Source: Opitutia bacterium
Lineage (GTDB): Bacteria; Verrucomicrobiota; Verrucomicrobiia; Opitutales; Seribacteraceae
Direction: 5' to 3'
NCBI GenBank assembly: GCA_018645725.1
Contig: JABGWD010000086.1
Coordinates: 1 to 41,032, forward strand
DNA length: 41,032 nucleotides
Under the pieces are notes generated by a model. That model searched no databases. It was given only the letters and a program-made list of their open reading frames with translations, and had not been told where the DNA came from. Shown here piece after piece: positions 17,311-25,590 of this stretch. The position numbers and the translations under genes are program-made. Within the stretch, counting starts at the first letter, position 1, and the number at the start of each line of letters is the position of its first letter.

Positions 17311-19041
17311 ATGACGAATCCCAAAATTAAACTTTGTTTTGCCGCGCTTTTCTTTGCGAGCTCTCCCCTCGCCTTCTGCGAAATTGATTTCGTCCGGGAC
17401 GTGAAGCCAATACTCGAACACAATTGCGTTAGCTGTCACCGGGAGGACAATGCCAAAGGAAAGATCAGGCTCGACACCAAAGCCGCTGCCTTTGCGGGTG
17501 ACGAGGTCATCGTGCCCGGCAAACCCGAGGACAGTTCTCTTTATTGGACAACGACACTACCGTCCGACGACGATATTGCCATGCCCCCGATCAAGAACGA
17601 AGACAAAGATTATCCTTTGACCAAGTTCGAGAAGAATATTTTAAGCGATTGGATCAAGGAGGGAGCGGAATGGCCGGACGAAGAAAAGCTGTCGCCCCTG
17701 AAAAGGCTTCCCAAGCAGGTGGATTTTGTCGAACACGTACAACCAATTCTCGAGCTCAATTGCGTAGCCTGTCATTATGAAAAGAAGGTGAAGGGAAAGC
17801 TCAGGCTTGATTCGTTCGAGCATGCCTTTGCCTCGGAAACCGTTTTGGTCCCTGGCGAACCACTCGACAGTGATCTCTGGGTTTTGTGTACGCTTCCTCA
17901 AGATGACGAGATGTTTATGCCTCCCGAAGGAAACGACCCGTTGTCCGCCACCGATCTTTTCATGTTGAGGCGATGGATTGAGGAGGGTGCCGATTGGCCC
18001 GAATCTGCCAAGCTTTCTCCGAAAAAGAAAAGTTTTACCGTTTTGGGCATGATGCCGAAGGATCTTTACCGGGAGCTTGGTTTCAGTGCCGGCAAGGTTA
18101 AGGGCGAATTCAGCGGATACCGGCAGGAAATCAAAACCTCGGACTTGAATTTCGAGATGTTGCCCATCAAAGGGGGACAATTCACCATGGGCAGTCCCCT
18201 TGACGATCCAAATCGTGGAAAAAACGAATTTCCCGCCCACCCCGTCAAGGTCTCGGACTTTTGGATGGGGAAGCATGAGGTAACGTGGGACGAGTACGAG
18301 CTATGGATGATTAACCTCGATAAGGACAATCGCGAGTACAACAAGATTGAAAAGAGTGAGGGCGACGGTCTTGCCGATGCGGTGACCAAACCGACCTCTC
18401 CCTACGTGGACATGTCCTTTGGCATGGGCAAGAGCGGGTACCCGGCGATTTGCATGACTCAACTCTCGGCAAAAATGTACTGCATGTGGTTGAGTGCCCG
18501 CACGGGCAAGTTTTACCGCTTGCCGACCGAAGCCGAGTGGGAATACGCCTGCAAAGCCGGTACGGAAACCGCCTACAGTTTCGGGAACGACTCCAAGGAA
18601 CTTTCCAACTATTCCTGGCATGTCCGTAACAGTCGGTTCCAATACCAGAAGATCGGGCAGAAATCGCCGAACCCATTCGGACTGTACGACATGCACGGAA
18701 ACGTTTGGGAATGGGTGCTCGATCAATATGCCCCTCCTGCCAAGGAAAAGCCCACGGAGGTCAGGGTCAACCCCCTGATTGCGCCCAATACCCTGTATCC
18801 CCGAGCCGTCAAGGGCGGCTCATGGGACGATGGAGCCTCCAATCACCGGAGTGCTGCCCGGATGGGTTCGGAGGAAGCCTGGAAAAAGCAAGACCCGCAA
18901 ATTCCCAAGAGCGTGTGGTACCACACGGATGCAATTTTCGTCGGTTTCCGAATCGTGCGTCCCCGTGAGATTCCCACGATCGATGAAGTCGAAAAATTTT
19001 GGCCTTCCGAAGAGGACATAAAGGCTATTCCTCAGCGTTAA
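17311..19041 (+). CDS. Secreted tandem Planctomycete-type cytochrome c domains fused to an FGE-sulfatase (SUMF1-like) fold domain
   Basis: Signal peptide; two CxxCH motifs (HNCVSCHREDNAKGKIRLD, LNCVACHYEKKVKGKLRLD) with PSCyt1-like repeats. C-terminal FGE-fold (MGSPLDDPNRGKNEFPAHPVKVSDFWMGKHEVTWDEYELW, RLPTEAEWEYACKAGTE, GLYDMHGNVWEWVLD). Confidence 0.93.
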   Translation: MTNPKIKLCFAALFFASSPLAFCEIDFVRDVKPILEHNCVSCHREDNAKGKIRLDTKAAAFAGDEVIVPGKPEDSSLYWTTTLPSDDDIAMPPIKNEDKDYPLTKFEKNILSDWIKEGAEWPDEEKLSPLKRLPKQVDFVEHVQPILELNCVACHYEKKVKGKLRLDSFEHAFASETVLVPGEPLDSDLWVLCTLPQDDEMFMPPEGNDPLSATDLFMLRRWIEEGADWPESAKLSPKKKSFTVLGMMPKDLYRELGFSAGKVKGEFSGYRQEIKTSDLNFEMLPIKGGQFTMGSPLDDPNRGKNEFPAHPVKVSDFWMGKHEVTWDEYELWMINLDKDNREYNKIEKSEGDGLADAVTKPTSPYVDMSFGMGKSGYPAICMTQLSAKMYCMWLSARTGKFYRLPTEAEWEYACKAGTETAYSFGNDSKELSNYSWHVRNSRFQYQKIGQKSPNPFGLYDMHGNVWEWVLDQYAPPAKEKPTEVRVNPLIAPNTLYPRAVKGGSWDDGASNHRSAARMGSEEAWKKQDPQIPKSVWYHTDAIFVGFRIVRPREIPTIDEVEKFWPSEEDIKAIPQR

Positions 19042-19100
19042 CCGGCTTAACTTTTAAGTTGCATTTTTTCGATCCATGGATTCGATTGTAGGCAAGCCCT

Positions 19101-22100
19101 ATGAACGATCTTGCACATAACCGCAAACCCTTGCCTCAAAAGAACAAGAGCAAAGGTTTTGCCTTGGTGTTGGCTCTTGCCTTGATGAGCTTGGTCTTTC
19201 TCCTCGTCATTTCCCTCGTCACCTTGGTCGGGACCGACCTCAGCCTGGCCGAACTCCGCAAACAAAGAGTTCTTTCTCAAGCCAATGCCAAGATGGGGAT
19301 GATGGTTGCCCTTGGCGAATTGCAAAAGCACCTCGGGCCGGACACGAGAATTTCCGGCACGGCCGATATGCTTGATGAGCGGATTGAGCAAACGTCGCAA
19401 TTTCTCCAAACCAAGTACGACCCGAACGTCACCCCGTCGGACGGTATTGATCTCAATGAAAACGGAGAGATAGACAAACTCCCGTTCGGTCAAAGATATT
19501 GGACGGGGGTCTGGAAGCACAAGGCAGCCAACGACAACAATAAGGACAACCCGGGTATCAGTCCTACGCCGGGGAACTTCGAACCGGGCAATTCCGCTAG
19601 CAAATTCACCACTTACGACAGTGGTTTCGACTCACACCCTGCGGTCGAGGTCGCTTGGTTGGTGAGCGGGAACGAAGGGTACCAAAAGAAATTGGGCATC
19701 TTTTCCTCATCGGGACCCTTTGGAAACCAGTTGAGCGAATTCCTCGATATCCCGGACGGAATCTTCGTCGACGACAGACCCAGTCCTTATGGAACGGAGA
19801 CAAACGCTTGGCTCGATTTCGAAAACGTGGTCAGGACCGACAAGCTTTTCGGTCAGGCAAAGCAATTGACCGAAAGATCGTATCATCACCCCATGATCGA
19901 TCTTCCCGATCCCGACTTGCCGAGCGCACCCGATTCCAACGAGACGGTTTGGATTCTCAAGAACCCTTTGCTCAAGCATACTTACGACAAAGGGGTGCGT
20001 GACGGAAGCGTCAACCCGGACGATTGGAGAGATCACTTGATTGCCGAACCCGTAAAAGTCAGGAAAACCTCTTTCGCTCTCTCGGAAAGAGAAGACAAGT
20101 CAGCCGTTTATGCCTATTGGGTCGGGGACGATGGAGTGAAGGCCAAGCTCAACCTGCTTTCTGCGGGCGACCAAAAACAGATTGCCGAATCACCCAACGT
20201 GGAATCCGGGGTCGACCTGACGTTCACTCATCCGGAGAGAAATCAACCCCATGTGATCGACTCCCCCTCCTTTGCCGTCTTTGACCAAAGCGCCATTGAT
20301 TCTGACAGTGCCAAGGATATTCGCAATGACAAGATTTCCGTCAACTATCATGCCCTTACGGCGGATTCCTACGGGGTTCTTTCCGACAGCCGGTCGGGTG
20401 GGCTTAAGCGCGATTTGAGCGCCCTTTTCGCAATGTCCGATCAGCAGTTCGACGACTACGGATTCGGAGGGTGGTTTTACAAGGAACGCGTTCATTACCT
20501 CAAGGAATTCGAGCCGAACCTCAAGGTAGTCGGAGCAACACAGCGACCTCATGTGGAAAAGCCCGGAGGGGTAGCTGACTACGCAGGCCAGCCGATACCT
20601 AATCCCAATTCGAAGGCAAAGGCCAACCAATGGCTTGATCGTGCAGGCGCTCCTTATATCAACGACTACGGGGTACTTGCCGCCGGGCCCAAATGGTCCG
20701 TCCTTCGTGATTTCCATAACCTTTATGAGGAAGTGGAGGACGACACGCTTACCGTCACCGAAAGTACGAGTGGCGAACCCAACGCTGCCTATCCCGACAA
20801 GTTCCCGAGGAGCACCGGGGACAACCTTGTGGTCTTCGATTCGAGGCCGCACGGGGCGATCAGCAAAGCTCGCGGAGGCGCTGCCGAAATCAGGAAGCAA
20901 TACAATTATCTTCGAGGAATTCAAAACCGTCCCGAACCATCCAACCATCCGATCAGTCCCGTCCTTCTTGAGATCAAGTACGGACAAGCCCCTTTCTTCG
21001 AGAATGGCAAACTAGGCTTGGCCGTCCTTCCCTCGGTTGCCCTTTGGAACCCGTACGACGTGACCTTGACCATGGATCAAGACATTATTGTCGAGGTTCC
21101 TATCCAAAACGAGATCCAAGCTTATAACACGAAAGACTGGGATATATTCAAGAAGTGGTGGAATCACGAACTCAAACGGAACACCTCCTCGGTTTCAAAT
21201 GGCTTTTCCACTTCCTCCACGAGTTTGCCAAGTAACTCGGAATTCAATTTTGACCCGGATGACGATGCCCTGTTTGCCTCCATTTGGCCAAATACTTTTA
21301 TTGATTTGAATGGCAACGGAAGATGGGATCCCGGAGAAACCGGTCGACGTCCACCCAGGCTCCCTCCGGTCAAGCCGGGTAAACCCGGAGGCGGGGGCGG
21401 AGGAGGAGGAAGCAGGCGATGGCGGCGCCCCATCTATTCGGGCGACCGGCACGACTTTTGGGACAAGCAATTCAAGCACGTCAGCCATCAGGAGAGAAAC
21501 AAGATTTCGAATGCCGCCAACCGCAATTTTTTCCGCTTCCGCAACGAATCCGATTTCACCCCCCTCTTTAGTCACCCCTCCTCTATTCGCTCCAACGGGA
21601 AAATACCCGTTTTCCACATCTTCCGCCAAAGCAGGGTCGAGCTTCAGTCTGGACGATCGACATTCGTACGAGCCACGGGCGCTGTGCCCTTGCGTCTTCG
21701 AATCAGCAGCCTGAAACTCGACCCGGGCGAAAAAGCTCATTTTGTCGTTGAGTCCGGAGCAACCTACGATTGGTCATTGATTAAACAAGTAAGGAACGAC
21801 CCGAGCGGAAGATCGAAGAGCCTGTTGGACATTCCCTTGGTCAAGGGACCCGAAATACCTGTCATCGCCAAATTTTTTACCGACTACACGCAACCGGGAA
21901 GCGATCCGGTTACGGTTCGCCATTGGCTCTCTCACATAAAGGGAATCACACGGGCCGAACTGGAAAACATTGACGAGACCGGGAACATTCTTCCCGGTCT
22001 TGGCGGTACGCCCTCCCCCAGGGGCATTACCATATACTTGGCGTCGGGCAGCAACGAATTTGCTATCAAGAAATTCAGCAAATCTTTCAATATAGGCATA

Positions 22101-24695
22101 GGAGGAGGAATTAACGACTACGCCAACGCGAACTCCGACTTGAGTTTGAACCGTTTTAAGAATCTTTCGGGCAACAAAGCTCCGATGAATGGTTTCAGGC
22201 TCCGGTGGAACTTGCCTGGCGACTCGGACAAGATTGTTTTTCACGAATTCAATCCCCGTTCCCTTGTCGAAAGTTTCCAAACCGGTTCCGGGCACAATTG
22301 GTCTGTGGAAAAGTTCGATTCGAATCATTACAAAGGACATGGTGGTAACAAGGCTTGTAATACATGGACTAAGTTTTACGTAGGCAAAGAAAGGCCACCT
22401 TACCGTTGGAACGAACACAACCCTACGTCCGAGCCGTTCGCAGACTTCGACGACTTCAACACCACGAAACATTTCACGGAGTCAAGCGCCACCGGGAGAA
22501 GTTTTGTCCCCGGAGCTGCTTTCCCACTGGTTGACGACTCGGGCGAGTACTGCATCGGTTACTTTCATGAAGACCAGAACTTGGATATGGAGGGCCAAGC
22601 GGCTTTTGACTCCGCGATCATGTTTGGCGTCCCCCGCACTCCCTTGCTTTCCCTCGTGCAATTCAGGCACGCCAATTTGAATCCCTATTCCCAAGGTCCC
22701 GCTTACGTTGTCGGCAATTCCTACGCCACTACCCAAGTTGCCCGCTACAAGACTTGGGGAAGGGTCCGCCGGATCGATTTTCAGCCTGATATGGACATTC
22801 CATACTTGGTCAACAAATTCAGTTTCGATTACCTGGATCAATTTACCGGAAATTACTTTCCGGTACGTCTTTTTCCGTGGGATTTGGCGAACTTGGACAC
22901 GGGTGCGGGAACTGTCCGTGACGTTGAGAACGAATTCAACCACCAAAACGTTACCCTTGATCAAAGTTATTACGCGAACCAAGCCCTTTTTGACGGGTAC
23001 TTTTTATCCGGTGACGACAGGAACAACCCCTCCCTTTCCTCCTCGTTGCAGTCCGCAAATCCGAGACTGGTTCCTTACCGGAACGCCGACGCCGTCGGTA
23101 ATTCCCAGTCCGGAGAAGATCACCGTCATCAGACCAATGCGTCCAATCTTCTGATCAATGGGGCGTTTAACGTAAACTCCACCTCTGTGGAAGCATGGGT
23201 CAGTCAACTTTCTTCTCTTAGGAAATATGGTGAAAGCAAAACGCCATTTCCACGCGTCATAGGTGAAAGCTCCGCTCCGGACGACGTATGGGCAGGGTAC
23301 GCCTCCCTTACCGATGACCAACTTGAGGATTTGGCCCGATATCTGGTCGAGGAAGTCAAGTTGCGAGGACCTTTTTTGTCTCTTTCCGACTTCGTTAACC
23401 GCAGGGTTGCCCGCACTTCCTTTGCCTCCGGTAACGAAAGTTTGGTTTGGTTGAAGCGTGACAAGTGGCCGAGAGAGACCAGAGACACGGTTTTGGGTTT
23501 GCGTGGTCCCGTACAGGCGGCGATTGCCAAAGCCGGGATCAATGGCGAAGGGTTCTCCACTTCGAAGGATGACCTTGCTCTTCCGCGGGTTCCTCAAAAA
23601 AGATGGGTAATGACAGGTGGGGCGAAGGGAAGAGCCATGACCACCCAAGAATTTTCCCTTGTCGGGTTCAAGAACAATGGCTTGTCATCCGTTGATTCGA
23701 AGTTCGGTTCGCATGCCATAAGTTTGCAGGGAACTCTCCGTCCGGCGTCCCCCAAACCCAACGTCGGGAATCCTGACCGGAATAATCGCGGGCATTGGTA
23801 TACCTACGCGCAAGGTTGGGGTGCAGGGGTAACTCAAAAAAACGACCTGTTTCCTGATCCGCTCATAATGGTGCGGGCTACCCGGTATCACGTCGACACC
23901 AACAATGCCTACCGTGCGGATGACAGCATTGCAAACGTGGGTGATTGGATACCCAACCCTCCCGTTCTTATTCCCGCCGTTCAGAAGGACCCTCCGGATC
24001 CTTACAGGCAATGGAATGATCAACAAGGAATGCAAGTTTCCCGTGAGAGGATGCCCATGAAAATGGACATTTACAAGAATGCCTTCAATTTTGGAGAGGC
24101 CCCGGACAGCCTTTTGGCCGTTGAGAACGTTGCCACTGGGGCCAATATTCCAGGTTGGCTTACCCAGGCAGACGTCCTTTCGCCTCTTGCTCCCTCCCTC
24201 GCTGCCCGTTCCGATACCTTTACGATCCGTGTCATGGGGGAAAGCCCTGCCGGCGAGAGCAATCAGATGGCTTCCCGCTCATGGATCGAAGTAACGGTTC
24301 AACGTCTGCCCGATTACGTGAAGTCCAAGTTGGACCCTGCGTATCATCGGCCTCATGAGCCTTTTGAGGACCGCAATTTGGATGGCATTTGGAATGGTCG
24401 TGAGGAATATTGGCTTGATTTGAACCGCAACAGTACCGAAAGCGACAGTTCCGGAAAGATTCAACCCATAACCAATGGCATAGAGGCAGGCCCCGATTTG
24501 CCGGGAATTGGAAAAACGGGAGCGAGAAATCGTTATGCAGTCGGTTTGCCGACGGATCGCAAACTTAATCAGGACCCGCATGAGGAAGTCCTGTCCAATT
24601 CTGACAAGGATATTTCAAGAAAAGGAATCAACCAACGGTTCGGCCGCAAATTCAAGATCATAAAATTCCGTTGGTTACGGGAAAACGAAGTGTAA
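19101..24695 (+). CDS. Giant pilin-like secreted protein, Verru_Chthon cassette protein A-like / GspK-PilX-like N-terminus (1864 aa)
   Basis: KGFALVLALALMSLVFLLVISLVTLVGTDLSLAELRKQRVLSQANAKMGMMVALGELQKHLGPDTRISG resembles the cassette A N-terminus. Late in the protein: LRGPFLSLSDFVNRRVA. Confidence 0.85.
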   Translation: MNDLAHNRKPLPQKNKSKGFALVLALALMSLVFLLVISLVTLVGTDLSLAELRKQRVLSQANAKMGMMVALGELQKHLGPDTRISGTADMLDERIEQTSQFLQTKYDPNVTPSDGIDLNENGEIDKLPFGQRYWTGVWKHKAANDNNKDNPGISPTPGNFEPGNSASKFTTYDSGFDSHPAVEVAWLVSGNEGYQKKLGIFSSSGPFGNQLSEFLDIPDGIFVDDRPSPYGTETNAWLDFENVVRTDKLFGQAKQLTERSYHHPMIDLPDPDLPSAPDSNETVWILKNPLLKHTYDKGVRDGSVNPDDWRDHLIAEPVKVRKTSFALSEREDKSAVYAYWVGDDGVKAKLNLLSAGDQKQIAESPNVESGVDLTFTHPERNQPHVIDSPSFAVFDQSAIDSDSAKDIRNDKISVNYHALTADSYGVLSDSRSGGLKRDLSALFAMSDQQFDDYGFGGWFYKERVHYLKEFEPNLKVVGATQRPHVEKPGGVADYAGQPIPNPNSKAKANQWLDRAGAPYINDYGVLAAGPKWSVLRDFHNLYEEVEDDTLTVTESTSGEPNAAYPDKFPRSTGDNLVVFDSRPHGAISKARGGAAEIRKQYNYLRGIQNRPEPSNHPISPVLLEIKYGQAPFFENGKLGLAVLPSVALWNPYDVTLTMDQDIIVEVPIQNEIQAYNTKDWDIFKKWWNHELKRNTSSVSNGFSTSSTSLPSNSEFNFDPDDDALFASIWPNTFIDLNGNGRWDPGETGRRPPRLPPVKPGKPGGGGGGGGSRRWRRPIYSGDRHDFWDKQFKHVSHQERNKISNAANRNFFRFRNESDFTPLFSHPSSIRSNGKIPVFHIFRQSRVELQSGRSTFVRATGAVPLRLRISSLKLDPGEKAHFVVESGATYDWSLIKQVRNDPSGRSKSLLDIPLVKGPEIPVIAKFFTDYTQPGSDPVTVRHWLSHIKGITRAELENIDETGNILPGLGGTPSPRGITIYLASGSNEFAIKKFSKSFNIGIGGGINDYANANSDLSLNRFKNLSGNKAPMNGFRLRWNLPGDSDKIVFHEFNPRSLVESFQTGSGHNWSVEKFDSNHYKGHGGNKACNTWTKFYVGKERPPYRWNEHNPTSEPFADFDDFNTTKHFTESSATGRSFVPGAAFPLVDDSGEYCIGYFHEDQNLDMEGQAAFDSAIMFGVPRTPLLSLVQFRHANLNPYSQGPAYVVGNSYATTQVARYKTWGRVRRIDFQPDMDIPYLVNKFSFDYLDQFTGNYFPVRLFPWDLANLDTGAGTVRDVENEFNHQNVTLDQSYYANQALFDGYFLSGDDRNNPSLSSSLQSANPRLVPYRNADAVGNSQSGEDHRHQTNASNLLINGAFNVNSTSVEAWVSQLSSLRKYGESKTPFPRVIGESSAPDDVWAGYASLTDDQLEDLARYLVEEVKLRGPFLSLSDFVNRRVARTSFASGNESLVWLKRDKWPRETRDTVLGLRGPVQAAIAKAGINGEGFSTSKDDLALPRVPQKRWVMTGGAKGRAMTTQEFSLVGFKNNGLSSVDSKFGSHAISLQGTLRPASPKPNVGNPDRNNRGHWYTYAQGWGAGVTQKNDLFPDPLIMVRATRYHVDTNNAYRADDSIANVGDWIPNPPVLIPAVQKDPPDPYRQWNDQQGMQVSRERMPMKMDIYKNAFNFGEAPDSLLAVENVATGANIPGWLTQADVLSPLAPSLAARSDTFTIRVMGESPAGESNQMASRSWIEVTVQRLPDYVKSKLDPAYHRPHEPFEDRNLDGIWNGREEYWLDLNRNSTESDSSGKIQPITNGIEAGPDLPGIGKTGARNRYAVGLPTDRKLNQDPHEEVLSNSDKDISRKGINQRFGRKFKIIKFRWLRENEV
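21339..21435 (+). repeat. Low-complexity Arg/Pro then poly-Gly coding tract
   Basis: Encodes RRPPRLPPVKPGKPGGGGGGGGSRRWRR. Confidence 0.8.
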
Positions 24696-24704
24696 AACAA
24701 GACT

Positions 24705-24738
24705 TCTCTTCACGCCGCAATTCGTTAAGGTGAAGAGA
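24705..24738 (+). promoter_or_regulatory. 9-bp perfect inverted repeat covering the initiation region of the following gene
   Basis: TCTCTTCAC (24705-24713), 16-nt loop, GTGAAGAGA (24730-24738); the last A is the A of the ATG at 24738. Confidence 0.5.
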
Positions 24739-25535
24739 TGAGATTTTGTATTCTTTTGTCAGTTTTCCTGACGACTCTTCTTTGGTCGCAGGAGCAAGCG
24801 GAGAAGCCATCGCCCAAGGCGCTTTTTTCAATCATGCTGTGGAATACACAGGGCAGTCAAAACCTTGCTTACGCCCCGTGGGGAAATGACCGCGAGGGAA
24901 ATGCCACCATCGTTCCTTTTACCGTATCCTCCGGCAGACCTTCCCAAAAATGTTCCTTTTACGGGGTCGGCGAGTTGAATTTGCTTAGGCAAAAAGAGCC
25001 TTATGAATTCGAAGAGGGTGAGGACCCATATGAATCGGTCTCCAAGATTCGATTGCCGTTTTCTGCAGACAAACCCAGTGACTCCCTTATTCTCCTTACT
25101 CCGTCAGCGGAAGAAGAAAGTTGGAAAACGAGAAACCTTTCCTTTGACGAAAAGACGATTCCCAAAGGACACTTCACCTTCAGTTCTCAACTCAATTCCC
25201 CGATTGGCTTGATTTTCGGAGAATCCAAGTTCACCCTTTCACGCGGAAAGACGGAGCAAGTCAAAGCAACCCCCAAGGACAAGGAAAGCGAGGTTATGGA
25301 GCTCTCGGCCTACCTGCCGAAAAATGGAAAGTACGAACAGGTTTTCTCTAGAAAATGGCCCTACTCACCCGATCTTCGCGGGTTGTATTTCGTCGGCATG
25401 CAAAGAAACCGAATTCGTGTGAGCCGAATCGTGGAATTCTCTTTGCCTGTGGAAAACACTCTTGGTTTTGGCCTTCTGCCCGTTTCCTCTCTTGAGACGG
25501 AAGAAAAACCTCAGCCTACGGTTGGTGGGTTTTAG
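24738..25535 (+). CDS. Secreted protein of unknown function
   Basis: N-terminal signal (MRFCILLSVFLTTLLWSQ); long ORF immediately downstream of the giant pilin-like gene; no family recognised. Confidence 0.75.
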   Translation: MRFCILLSVFLTTLLWSQEQAEKPSPKALFSIMLWNTQGSQNLAYAPWGNDREGNATIVPFTVSSGRPSQKCSFYGVGELNLLRQKEPYEFEEGEDPYESVSKIRLPFSADKPSDSLILLTPSAEEESWKTRNLSFDEKTIPKGHFTFSSQLNSPIGLIFGESKFTLSRGKTEQVKATPKDKESEVMELSAYLPKNGKYEQVFSRKWPYSPDLRGLYFVGMQRNRIRVSRIVEFSLPVENTLGFGLLPVSSLETEEKPQPTVGGF

Positions 25536-25590
25536 GACATTAAGTTCCACGAATTACCAAAACCCCTTTTCTCCGCTTGCTTCCCTTTTC

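Noticed and set aside
20190-20987. 265-aa minus-strand ORF (also 21195-21740, 21774-22472, 23004-23648)
   Set aside because: All lie antisense within the giant pilin-like CDS; high-GC shadow frames without motifs.
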